A DNA stretch of 53,208 nucleotides from JAVBPP01 sp031549535 (GTDB lineage: Bacteria > Bacillota > Clostridia > Oscillospirales > Acutalibacteraceae), in NCBI GenBank assembly GCA_031549535.1, contig JAVBPP010000042.1:1-53208 (forward strand), given 5' to 3'. A program made the translations under genes and the position numbers. The notes beneath the pieces were generated by a model. The model saw nothing but the letters and a program-made list of their open reading frames with translations, was not told where the DNA came from and searched no databases. Positions 1-7,706 of this stretch are shown here, in pieces. How positions within the stretch are numbered: the stretch's first letter is position 1; each line of letters starts with the position of its first letter.

Positions 1-1
1 A

Positions 2-655
2 ACGCTGACAGCTCCGGGCAGCACTGTAACAACAAATACTACTCGGAACCACAGCGCATTTTCATCTGATACTACACACCCTGTTTCTGATAGTGAAACA
101 AGTCAAACATCAACTGCAGATCCACACGCTTTGACGCCGGAAGAGCAGGCTTATAAAGATAGTTTGTACCGGGAAAAAGAAAACTTAAAAGGTTTGGTTG
201 AGCAAGCCCAAAAAGCGACAACCGAAGCGGAACGGCTGCAAATTCGTCAAAAAGCCTATGATCTGCAAACACGCATTTTAGAAGCAGGCAAAACATACAA
301 CAACTGGGTTATGAGCCTTCGGGACACGAACGGTAGATTGTCCGAAGAACGGCAATTGATAAACGATAGCCTTTTTTACGGAGAAGAAAAATATCAATTT
401 AATAAAGCGTTGGATAAGCTTTTATCTGAACTTCCCTATGACGCTGACAAAGATTTTCTAAGCACATATAACGCTTATCGCTCCTCGCTTTATACCGAGA
501 GCATAACAGTTCCAGCATGCAAGAAAGCGGCAACAAGAGCGATGGAGGAATATGACAAAATAAAGAAGGCATATGAAAAAGGCAAAGTTTCCGCAGAAGA
601 TGGCGTGAAACAATTGCTGGAAATTTGGGATTTATACCAAAATGAGAAATATTGA
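2..655 (+). CDS. 3' part of a secreted or surface-type helical protein (5' end outside window)
   Basis: The reading frame is open to the left window edge, so the start is missing. The visible N-terminal 43 residues are a Ser/Thr-rich, low-complexity stretch of the kind that links a signal peptide or lipid anchor to a folded domain. After it come about 170 residues rich in Lys, Glu, Ala, Leu and Tyr, predicted to be strongly helical (for example EEQAYKDSLYREKENLKGL). There are no Cys pairs or catalytic motifs I recognise except a single late Cys. I do not recognise the family. Export is inferred from the linker composition only. The base composition is more AT-rich than the core genes downstream, which fits an accessory surface protein. 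Confidence 0.6.
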   Translation, partial: TLTAPGSTVTTNTTRNHSAFSSDTTHPVSDSETSQTSTADPHALTPEEQAYKDSLYREKENLKGLVEQAQKATTEAERLQIRQKAYDLQTRILEAGKTYNNWVMSLRDTNGRLSEERQLINDSLFYGEEKYQFNKALDKLLSELPYDADKDFLSTYNAYRSSLYTESITVPACKKAATRAMEEYDKIKKAYEKGKVSAEDGVKQLLEIWDLYQNEKY

Positions 656-862
656 GGTAAATCAGTATTACTTCAGCGTCAATATATTGAAATTCCTTTT
701 CCCTTCCCGCATGTGGAAGCCAATCCATTGACGGCAATCAAATCCCTGCCGCGAAACTGATAAAAACAGAATACAGCATAAAAGAGTTTACCTTCTCCAG
801 CTATTTTGCCCGAACGACTTTTTCGGGGAATATGATGCAACTCGAAGAAATTGACGATAACA
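656..862 (+). other. Intergenic stretch with a possible decayed coding remnant
   Basis: No intact gene is present. In the frame starting at 691, after an in-frame stop, a stretch reads SFSLPACGSQSIDGN and continues open for about 80 codons through the terminator. LPAC-GS resembles the end of a lipoprotein signal (lipobox plus Cys), but no start codon or signal-peptide core precedes it. It may be the relic of a second lipoprotein gene next to the partial gene at 2-655. This is weak evidence. Confidence 0.25.
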
Positions 863-905
863 AAAATACACCTTTGGAAAAAAGCATCCAAAGGTGTATT
901 TTTCT
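863..905 (+). terminator. Rho-independent terminator before glnA
   Basis: A perfect inverted repeat (AAAATACACCTTTGG, 863-877; CCAAAGGTGTATTTT, 888-902) with a 10-nt loop ends in a T-run. The A-rich left arm would let it work on both strands. It separates the partial gene and remnant from glnA, and its T-run touches the -35 box of the glnA promoter. Confidence 0.85.
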
Positions 906-933
906 TGACCGATGTTTACGCAGGTGTTACACT
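905..933 (+). promoter_or_regulatory. glnA promoter (TTGACC-17-TACACT)
   Basis: A -35 box TTGACC (905-910) and a -10 box TACACT (928-933) are spaced by 17 nt, with a TG one base upstream of the -10 (extended -10). It gives a leader of about 27 nt. No GlnR-type operator is obvious. Confidence 0.65.
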
Positions 934-966
934 GGTAAAAAAATATAAAAGAAAAAGGAGTCTGCT

Positions 967-2409
967 ATGTTTCGGAACTTCCAGGATTTTCAGGATTTTG
1001 TGAAAGAAAACGGTATTTTGATGGTTGATTTTAAAGAAATTGACCTGGACGGCAGATGGCATCATTTAACCATTCCGGTGGAGCGTTTCACGGAGTCGCT
1101 GCTCACGAAAGGAATCGGCTTTGACGGTTCCAGCTATGGCTTTTTGACGGTGGAAAAGTCGGATATGGTGTTTATTCCCGATTTATCCAGCGCGTTCTAT
1201 GACCCCATGGTGGAGTTGCCGACAATTTCCATGATTGGTGACATCTACACCATCGGCGAGCAGTATGAACGTTTTGACAATGACCCGCGTTTTGTGGCGG
1301 AAAAGGCGGAGCGCTTTTTGGCGGATACCGGTGTTTCTGATTATTGCCTGTTTGGGCCGGAGTTTGAGTTTTATATTTTGGATAATGTGGAATACCGCAA
1401 CCAGCAGAATCATATTGAGGTGCACCTGGATTCGCAGCAGGCGGGCTGGAACACCATTCACAGCCCCTATGACCCCGCCTCCAACAATCCGGGCTTTAAG
1501 GTGCAGGGACATAAGGGCTACCATGCGGATTTGCCCTATGACGTCAGCTTTGATTTGCGTAATGAAATGGTACGGGCATTAGAGGAAAACGGTGTGCCGG
1601 TAAAATATCACCACAGTGAAAACGGAGGTCCTGGCCAGGTTGAAATTGAAGTAAACTTTTCAACCCTGAAGGAAATGGGGGACAGGACCCAAAAACTCAA
1701 GTATATCGTGAAAAATATGGCGCTGCAAAACGGCAAAACCGTTACGTTCATGCCCAAGCCCTTTTTCGGCGAATGCGGCAGTGGTATGCATGTGCATCTG
1801 CAGATGTTCAATCAGGGCAAGCCGGTATTTTTTGATGCGGCGGGCTATTCTGATTTGAGCGAAACAGCCCTGTATGCCATCAGCGGCATTTTATTGCATT
1901 CACCGGCGCTCATGGGCTTTACCTGCCCAACGACCAATTCTTACAAGCGCCTGGTTCCGGGCTACGAGGCGCCTGTGACCATCTGCTTTGCAACGGCCAA
2001 CCGCAGCTCCGTCATCCGCATTCCCGGCTACGCGAAAGCGCCGGAGGATAAACGCTTTGAGTTCCGCCCCTCGGACGCAACGGCGAATCCCTACCTGTGC
2101 TATGCCGCAATTGCCATGGCGGCGCTCGACGGCATTCAGCGCAAGCTTGACCCCACCAAGCTCGGCTTTGGTCCCTACGATAAGAACATGTATCAGCTGA
2201 CCGAGGAAGAAAAAAAGGTCGTCAAGGCGCTGCCGAAATCTTTAGACGAGGCGGCGGACGCTCTGGAGCAGGATCACGAGTTCCTGCTTGCGGGTGGGGT
2301 GTTTACCAAGGGCTTGATTGCCGACCAGCTGCGTAAAATCCGCAGCGACGCGTTGGAAGTGGGCGGCATACCGCACCCGATGGAGTTCCAGAAGTATTAC
2401 GATTTATAA
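967..2409 (+). CDS. glnA: Type I glutamine synthetase
   Basis: It makes glutamine from glutamate, ammonia and ATP, the main entry of ammonia into organic nitrogen, as a cytosolic dodecamer. The protein has 480 residues with the beta-grasp N-domain (GFDGSSYGF, around residue 50) and the catalytic domain (GPEFEFYIL, NGGPGQVEIEVNF, CGSGMHVH, NRSSVIRIPGY, FEFRPSDATANPY). It is longer than the roughly 444-residue Bacillus GSI-alpha. The extra segment after the EFEF motif is in the place where GSI-beta enzymes carry an insertion. Tyr409 in YDKNMYQL aligns with the adenylylated Tyr of enteric GS, but a similar Tyr also occurs in enzymes that are not adenylylated, so regulation cannot be read from it. 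An AAGGAG ribosome binding site precedes the ATG. It appears to be transcribed alone, with its own promoter and a hairpin behind it. Confidence 0.95.
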   Translation: MFRNFQDFQDFVKENGILMVDFKEIDLDGRWHHLTIPVERFTESLLTKGIGFDGSSYGFLTVEKSDMVFIPDLSSAFYDPMVELPTISMIGDIYTIGEQYERFDNDPRFVAEKAERFLADTGVSDYCLFGPEFEFYILDNVEYRNQQNHIEVHLDSQQAGWNTIHSPYDPASNNPGFKVQGHKGYHADLPYDVSFDLRNEMVRALEENGVPVKYHHSENGGPGQVEIEVNFSTLKEMGDRTQKLKYIVKNMALQNGKTVTFMPKPFFGECGSGMHVHLQMFNQGKPVFFDAAGYSDLSETALYAISGILLHSPALMGFTCPTTNSYKRLVPGYEAPVTICFATANRSSVIRIPGYAKAPEDKRFEFRPSDATANPYLCYAAIAMAALDGIQRKLDPTKLGFGPYDKNMYQLTEEEKKVVKALPKSLDEAADALEQDHEFLLAGGVFTKGLIADQLRKIRSDALEVGGIPHPMEFQKYYDL

Positions 2410-2415
2410 AAATGA

Positions 2416-2448
2416 ACTTGGCGCAACCGCAACGTTGCGCCAAGTAGT
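2416..2448 (+). terminator. Hairpin after glnA (terminator or attenuator)
   Basis: A perfect 11-bp inverted repeat, ACTTGGCGCAA / TTGCGCCAAGT (2416-2426 and 2435-2445), lies 7 nt after the glnA stop. The T-tract is only AGTTT, so termination may be partial and let some transcript reach the HAD gene 20 nt downstream. Confidence 0.6.
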
Positions 2449-2468
2449 TTCGTGGGAGAAGAAAACAG

Positions 2469-3209
2469 ATGAACAAACCAAGTATGGTGCTATTTGATTA
2501 CGGCCACACGCTGTTGCATGAACCGAATTTTAACGGTGTGCGCGGGATGGAGGCTGTGCTGCAATATGCGATTGAAAACCCGCAAAATCTAAACGCCGAG
2601 CAGGTCTGCCGCTTTTCTGAGGACTTGTTTTATGGTCCGTGCAATGTTGTGCGCAAGGCCGGCATGGAAATTCACAACCACAATATGCAGCGACTTGGCT
2701 ATGAATACATGGGGCTGTATTTCTCCAAATCTCATCAGGAGCTGGAGGAAATCTTTTGGGACCATGCCACGGCAGGCGAGTTAATGCCGCATGTGGAACA
2801 GGTAATTGCGCTGCTGAATAAGCAGGGGATACGCATGGCGGTCATCAGCAATATCGGCTTTTCCGGCTTGACACTCAAAAAGCGCATTGACCGCCTGCTG
2901 CCTGAAAACCGCTTTGAGTTTTTTCTTGCATCCAGCGATTATATGGTGCGCAAGCCGAACCCCATGCTTTTTGAGCTTGCCCTGCGCAAGGCCGGCATCA
3001 CGGCGCAGCAGGCCTGGTTCTGCGGCGACAGCAAGCGCTGTGATGTGATGGGGGCCAGTGCAGTCGGGATTTTTCCCGTTTGGTATGACAGCCCTCTGGA
3101 ATGCGAATACCGGGATGAGTCCAAGATAGACCCGCCGGCCTGCGAGCACCTGTATATTCGTGATTGGCTGGAGCTGCTGCCGGTTTTGGAGCGTGTTTGC
3201 CATGCCTGA
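2469..3209 (+). CDS. HAD-superfamily hydrolase
   Basis: A 246-residue cytosolic hydrolase of the haloacid dehalogenase superfamily, subfamily I-like with a helical cap. Motif I is FDYGHT with nucleophile Asp10. The second motif Asp is Gly here, a variant known from DYGGTL-type members. Motif II is the Ser in VISNIG, motif III is the Lys in VRKPNP, and motif IV is CGDSKRCD, which binds Mg2+. The substrate is unknown; small phosphorylated metabolites are typical of the superfamily. GGAG lies upstream of the ATG. The next gene, a NUDIX hydrolase, starts inside its last codons, so the two are translationally coupled. The pairing suggests metabolite repair or clean-up, which is inference. Confidence 0.85.
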   Translation: MNKPSMVLFDYGHTLLHEPNFNGVRGMEAVLQYAIENPQNLNAEQVCRFSEDLFYGPCNVVRKAGMEIHNHNMQRLGYEYMGLYFSKSHQELEEIFWDHATAGELMPHVEQVIALLNKQGIRMAVISNIGFSGLTLKKRIDRLLPENRFEFFLASSDYMVRKPNPMLFELALRKAGITAQQAWFCGDSKRCDVMGASAVGIFPVWYDSPLECEYRDESKIDPPACEHLYIRDWLELLPVLERVCHA

Positions 3210-3702
3210 ACGATGGGATGAATTGGATGAAACGCGCCGCCCAACGGGCCGTCTATTGCGGCGCGGGGAACCGATTCCGCCGGGCAGTTTTCACACCGTG
3301 GTGCATGTTTGGTTGTTTGACGGTGCGCGTTTTTTGCTCACCAAGCGCGTGCCGCAAAAGCCCTATGGTGGGCTGTGGGAGTGCACAGGCGGCTCCGCAC
3401 TTGCGGGGGAGGATGCAGTGCAGGCAGCTGCGCGCGAGGTAGCGGAGGAGACCGGGCTGCAGCTTGACGGCGGAGCGGAGGTGTTCCGCTTTACCAGGCA
3501 ATATGAAGACAGCTTTTTGGATGTATTTTTGTTTCATCAGGCCATAGCTTTGAATGAAGTTTGTTTGCAGGAGGGTGAAACCTGCGGCGCACAGCTGGTT
3601 GACCGCGCGGCGCTTTTAGCGCTACACGCTGCGGGAAAGCTGTTGCCCTATGATTATCTGGATGTATTTTTTGCAAAATTTGACAAGGCCTTCCATTCGT
3701 AG
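3202..3702 (+). CDS. NUDIX hydrolase
   Basis: It should hydrolyse a nucleoside diphosphate linked to another moiety, or a prenyl diphosphate such as IPP. The complete Nudix box GSALAGEDAVQAAAREVAEE is present at about residues 66-85 and continues TGL (pattern GX5EX7REUXEEXGU). The stretch WDELDETRRPTGRLLRRG at the N-terminus resembles the IPP-isomerase-like/YfcD branch, so the substrate may be isoprenoid or nucleotide. I chose the ATG at 3202 (166 residues) because GGAG lies 10 nt upstream and it overlaps the HAD stop by 8 nt. An upstream in-frame start at 3160 would add a stretch without family character. The stop codon lies within the promoter of the next transcription unit. Confidence 0.85.
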   Translation: MPERWDELDETRRPTGRLLRRGEPIPPGSFHTVVHVWLFDGARFLLTKRVPQKPYGGLWECTGGSALAGEDAVQAAAREVAEETGLQLDGGAEVFRFTRQYEDSFLDVFLFHQAIALNEVCLQEGETCGAQLVDRAALLALHAAGKLLPYDYLDVFFAKFDKAFHS

Positions 3703-3713
3703 TAAACTATAAT
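3680..3713 (+). promoter_or_regulatory. Promoter of the marR-ABC exporter operon
   Basis: A consensus -35 TTGACA (3680-3685) lies 17 nt from TAAACT (3703-3708). A perfect TATAAT also occurs at 3708-3713 but 22 nt from the -35. The operator palindrome begins on the last bases of this promoter, so a bound repressor would block RNA polymerase. Confidence 0.6.
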
Positions 3714-3734
3714 TAGTTGCGGGCGCAACTAATT
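3711..3734 (+). promoter_or_regulatory. Probable MarR operator
   Basis: A perfect inverted repeat AATTAGTTGC-GGGC-GCAACTAATT has 10-bp arms and a 4-nt centre. It overlaps the -10 region and lies about 20 nt before the marR start. The size and symmetry fit a MarR dimer. The motif TTAGTTGC/GCAACTAA resembles operators of MarR proteins that control their own multidrug-exporter operons. Autorepression is inferred. Confidence 0.7.
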
Positions 3735-3753
3735 GACGTTTGGAAGTGATATC

Positions 3754-4203
3754 TTGCCTACGGTGAACAAATGCATCAACCGTATTGCGCGCTGCGCCGC
3801 GCTGTACCAGCAAAAGCTGTTTGAGTCCGAGGGGCTCAGTGGTATTCAGCAGAGTTATATACTGGCTGTTTGCCGAAACCCCGGAATCTCGCAGGATCAG
3901 CTGGGGAAAGCCATTATCGTGAATAAAAGCAACATCACGCGCCAACTTGCGTTTTTGGAGCAAAACGGGTTTATTACTCGGGAGCCCAAGGCGCAGGATA
4001 AGCGCGTGATGCAAATTTTCCCGACAGAAAAGGCGCAGGAGCTGTTCCCGCGGATTCGAAGTGTCTTGCAGGAATGGAACACCTATCTGCTGGAACCCTT
4101 TGGCAATCAGGAGCGCGCACAGCTGAATGAAATGTTGGAACTTGTGATGCAGCGAGCCATGGAGCGCGTATCGCTGGAGGATGGGGGTGTTCCGGAGGCA
4201 TGA
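3754..4203 (+). CDS. MarR-family transcriptional regulator
   Basis: A 149-residue winged-helix repressor, expected to act as a dimer on the palindrome directly upstream and to be released by a drug-like ligand. The core reads ISQDQLGKAIIVNKSNITRQ (recognition helix), followed by the wing REPKAQDKRVMQIFPT, with helical dimerisation ends. I chose the TTG at 3754 because GGAAG lies 7-11 nt upstream. The TTG at 3733 would place the start inside the operator. Its stop overlaps the ATG of the first ABC gene (ATGA), so the regulator and exporter are coupled. The exporter is very probably its target. Confidence 0.88.
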   Translation: MPTVNKCINRIARCAALYQQKLFESEGLSGIQQSYILAVCRNPGISQDQLGKAIIVNKSNITRQLAFLEQNGFITREPKAQDKRVMQIFPTEKAQELFPRIRSVLQEWNTYLLEPFGNQERAQLNEMLELVMQRAMERVSLEDGGVPEA

Positions 4204-5924
4204 AGTTTGTTTTTTCTTACCTCAAGCCGTATACCAAGCGCATGACCTGGGGGCTTGTCATCAAGTTTGGCGGCACAATTACGGATTTGCTTTTGCCGCT
4301 ATTGCTGGGACACATTATCGATGTTGTGGTCAAACAAAACAGCATTCCGCGCATTTTACTCTGGGGGCTGTTGATGCTGGCCTGCGCGGTGCTGTGCGTT
4401 GTGTTTAACATCATAGCAAACCGTATGGCTGCGCGTGTCGCGCGGGATACCACAAGGCGTATTCGCCGCGATGTGTTTGAAAAGACCACAAAGCTTTCCT
4501 GCCTGCAGGTGGATAAGCTTACCATCCCCTCGCTGGAAGCGCGGTTGACCTCGGATACCTATAACCTCCACCAAATGCTCGGTCAGGTGCAGCGCATGGG
4601 TGTGCGCGCCCCCATTTTATTGGTCGGCGGCATCCTGATAACCCTGTTTATTGAGCCGGTGCTGACGCTGATTTTGGTTGCCATGCTGCCGATTGCTTCT
4701 GTTTTAGTTTACCGCATCTCCAAAAAAGGAATTCCCCTGTATACACAGACGCAGCGCGCGGTGGATCGCATGGTGCGCACGGTGCGGGAGAATATCACGG
4801 GGATTCGTATTATTAAGGCCTTGTCAAAAACGGACTATGAAATCAAGCGCTTTGACAAGACAAACCTGGATTTATCCGAGCGGGAGCAAAAGGCGGGCAC
4901 TACCATGGCTGTCACAAATCCGGCTATGGGGTTGCTCTTGAATTGCGGTATGACCTTTGTCATTTTTTTGGGTGCCTACCGTGTGAACAGCGGTGCAACG
5001 CAGCCGGGTACCATTGTTGCGTTTTTATCCTATTTTACCATTATTCTCAGCGCTATGCAGGCGATTACACGCATTTTTATTGTATATTCCAAGGCGAGCG
5101 CCTCTGCAAAGCGCCTAGCTGAGGTGATGGATATGCCGGTTGACCTGCCGGTTACGCAGCTGTCTTTCTGGAACGCGCAGCCGGATCCAGCGCATATTAC
5201 GTTCGATGACGTGTCCTTTTCGTTCCCTTCTCACAAAAACACGTTGCAGCATATCAGTTTTTCGCTTGGCAAAGGGGAAACGCTTGGGATAATCGGCGCA
5301 ACGGGTTCCGGGAAAAGCACTTTGATTCATCTTTTGATGCGCCTGTATGACGTAACCAGCGGCGAAATCCGCATATCCGGCAGGCCGATTCGCAGTATCC
5401 CGGAGGGGGAGCTGCACAGCATGTTCGGTGTAACCTTCCAGAACGATGCCTTGTTCGCGGATAGTATTGCTGAAAACATAGACCTGGGGCGCGGTATTCC
5501 GCCGGAGCAGATTGCACACGCCGCCTATCTTGCGCAGGCCAAGCAGTTCATTGACGGGCTGGATGACGGGCTGGCGCATGCGCTGACCTCGCGCGGCACC
5601 AATGTCAGCGGCGGACAAAAACAGCGCATTTTAATTGCCCGCGCTCTTGCCGCGCAGCCGGATATTTTGATTTTGGACGATTCCTCCAGCGCACTGGACT
5701 ACCGCACGGACGCGTTACTGCGCCGGGCGATAAGCCTGGAATTTCAACGGACGACCAGTATCATCATTGCGCAGCGTGTCAGCTCCTTGATGCATGCGGA
5801 TCAAATTCTCGTTCTGGAGGAAGGAAGCGTAATCGGGCAGGGGAGACACGAGGAGCTGCTGGAGAGCTGCGAGGTCTACCGTGAAATCTACGCGTCCCAG
5901 ATGGGGGGTGGCGACGTTGCCTAA
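4200..5924 (+). CDS. ABC exporter half-transporter, degenerate ATPase subunit
   Basis: A 574-residue membrane protein with six N-terminal transmembrane helices (residues about 10-300) and a C-terminal nucleotide-binding domain: Walker A GATGSGKST near 365, signature NVSGGQKQR near 468, Walker B ILILDDSSSALD near 491. The catalytic Glu after Walker B is Asp here (LDD, not LDE), the hallmark of the non-canonical half of heterodimeric exporters such as TM287/288 and BmrCD. It should pair with the next gene product to expel drugs, lipids or peptides. Start and stop overlap both neighbours, giving a marR-ABC-ABC operon. Confidence 0.93.
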   Translation: MKFVFSYLKPYTKRMTWGLVIKFGGTITDLLLPLLLGHIIDVVVKQNSIPRILLWGLLMLACAVLCVVFNIIANRMAARVARDTTRRIRRDVFEKTTKLSCLQVDKLTIPSLEARLTSDTYNLHQMLGQVQRMGVRAPILLVGGILITLFIEPVLTLILVAMLPIASVLVYRISKKGIPLYTQTQRAVDRMVRTVRENITGIRIIKALSKTDYEIKRFDKTNLDLSEREQKAGTTMAVTNPAMGLLLNCGMTFVIFLGAYRVNSGATQPGTIVAFLSYFTIILSAMQAITRIFIVYSKASASAKRLAEVMDMPVDLPVTQLSFWNAQPDPAHITFDDVSFSFPSHKNTLQHISFSLGKGETLGIIGATGSGKSTLIHLLMRLYDVTSGEIRISGRPIRSIPEGELHSMFGVTFQNDALFADSIAENIDLGRGIPPEQIAHAAYLAQAKQFIDGLDDGLAHALTSRGTNVSGGQKQRILIARALAAQPDILILDDSSSALDYRTDALLRRAISLEFQRTTSIIIAQRVSSLMHADQILVLEEGSVIGQGRHEELLESCEVYREIYASQMGGGDVA

Positions 5925-7689
5925 AATGCCACGTTCCATGCCACAAAAGCCGCAGAACCGCAAGCAGGTGCTGCTGCGCATGTGGGGATACCTGTTTCGC
6001 TACAAAGGCATGCTGCTGCTTGCCTTTCTCCTCACGGTTTCCAGCAATCTATTGGCGCTCGTCGGCCCCAAACTTTCCGGCGAAGCGATTGATGCCATCG
6101 GCGAAAAGGCGGGGGGAGTGCAGTTTGAGCGCGTGTTTTACTATTGCGCGCTCATGCTGGGGTTTTACCTTGCCTCTGCCGTGCTGGGCTATATCCTTTC
6201 GGTGCTGATGATTCGTCTGAGCCAGCGCGTGGTGCGCCAGATGCGTGAGGATGTATTTCACCGCCTTGTCACGCTCCCTGTCGGCTTTTTTGACCGCCAC
6301 CAAACAGGGGAGATTATCAGTCATATTTCCTATGATATCGACACGGTGAATGCCTCCCTTTCCAGCGATTTGCTACAGATTGCTACCAGCGTGATTACGG
6401 TTTTCGGTTCCTTTATCGCCATGCTCTTTATCTCATTTCCGCTGTTGAGTGTATTTGTGATTACCATTCCGGTATCCATTTTTGTTACACGCTATATGGC
6501 GAAAAAAGTACGCCCCCTTTATCGTAAGCGCAGCGGAAAGCTCGGCGAGCTGAATGGATATATTGAGGAAATGATTTCCGGCCATAAAACCATCAAGGCC
6601 TATCATCGGGAAGAAACCGTTTTGACCCGTTTTGATGAACGAAACGACGGCGCCGTGGAAGCCTACTATATGGCGGATTACTACGGCAGTGCCGTTGGGC
6701 CAAGCGTGAATTTTGTTAACAATCTTTCGCTGACGCTCATCGGCGTTCTCGGCGCAATCTTGTTTTTGCTCGGCAGAATTTCAATCGGCGACCTGTCCTC
6801 CTTTGTGCTGTATTCACGCAAGTTTGCGGGGCCGATTAACGAAATGGCAAATATTCTCAGCGAGCTGCAATCCGCCATGGCCGCGGCGGAACGGGTATTC
6901 CGTTTGATAGACGAGCCCTGTGAACCGGAAGATGCGCCGGGTGCGCCCGATTTGGATTTTCGGCAGGGCCATGTGCAGATGGAGCATGTTGCCTTTGCTT
7001 ATGAGCCGGATAAGCCGGTGATACGTGATTTATCGCTGGACGCAAAAAGCGGCAGTTTGGTTGCCATTGTTGGCCACACCGGCGCGGGAAAGACAACGCT
7101 GGTGAATCTGTTGATGCGTTTTTACGATCCCCAAGGGGGGGCAATCACTATTGATGGGCAGGATATCTCCGGCGTAACGCGCAGGAGCCTGCGCAAAGCC
7201 TTTGCCATGGTGCTGCAGGATACCTGGCTCTTCCACGGCAGCGTATATGACAACCTTGCTTACGGGAAGGTGGGTGCAACGCAGCAGGAGGTGGAGGGCG
7301 CGGCAAAGGCGGCACATATCCATAGCTACATCCAGTCTCTCCCGCACGGTTATCAGACTATCCTGAGTGAGGAGGGTGTGAATATTTCCCAGGGGCAGAA
7401 ACAGCTCTTAACCATTGCCCGCGCCATGCTGCTGGACGCTGAGATGTTGATATTGGATGAGGCGACCTCGAATGTGGATACCCGCACCGAACAGCAGATT
7501 CAAGACGCGATGCAACGGTTGATGCAACATAAAACCTGCTTTGTCATCGCGCACCGCCTTTCCACCGTGCAAAATGCGGATACGATTTTGGTGGTTCGGG
7601 ATGGGGAAATCGTGGAGCAGGGAAGTCACGCATTTTTAATGGAACAGCAGGGCGTTTACGCGCAGCTGTATCAATCGCAGTTTCAATAA
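5917..7689 (+). CDS. ABC exporter half-transporter, catalytic ATPase subunit
   Basis: The partner of the preceding gene, about 590 residues: a six-helix membrane domain followed by an ATPase domain with Walker A GHTGAGKTT near 385, signature ISQGQKQ near 489 and an intact Walker B plus Glu, ILDEATSNVD, near 512. The second signature position is Gln instead of Gly, as in TM288-type subunits. In heterodimeric exporters the composite sites are unequal and this subunit supplies the catalytic Glu. The start is probably TTG 5917, with a G-rich ribosome binding site at 5903-5910 and overlap of the upstream stop. ATG 5926 is an alternative. The substrate is not visible from sequence. Confidence 0.92.
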   Translation: MPKMPRSMPQKPQNRKQVLLRMWGYLFRYKGMLLLAFLLTVSSNLLALVGPKLSGEAIDAIGEKAGGVQFERVFYYCALMLGFYLASAVLGYILSVLMIRLSQRVVRQMREDVFHRLVTLPVGFFDRHQTGEIISHISYDIDTVNASLSSDLLQIATSVITVFGSFIAMLFISFPLLSVFVITIPVSIFVTRYMAKKVRPLYRKRSGKLGELNGYIEEMISGHKTIKAYHREETVLTRFDERNDGAVEAYYMADYYGSAVGPSVNFVNNLSLTLIGVLGAILFLLGRISIGDLSSFVLYSRKFAGPINEMANILSELQSAMAAAERVFRLIDEPCEPEDAPGAPDLDFRQGHVQMEHVAFAYEPDKPVIRDLSLDAKSGSLVAIVGHTGAGKTTLVNLLMRFYDPQGGAITIDGQDISGVTRRSLRKAFAMVLQDTWLFHGSVYDNLAYGKVGATQQEVEGAAKAAHIHSYIQSLPHGYQTILSEEGVNISQGQKQLLTIARAMLLDAEMLILDEATSNVDTRTEQQIQDAMQRLMQHKTCFVIAHRLSTVQNADTILVVRDGEIVEQGSHAFLMEQQGVYAQLYQSQFQ

Positions 7690-7706
7690 ATAATGGGGGG
7701 CTCTAT

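Noticed and set aside
3708..3713. Perfect TATAAT as the -10 of the marR promoter
   Set aside because: It is 22 nt from TTGACA, too far for the same promoter; TAAACT at 17 nt is preferred, although the true start is unmapped.
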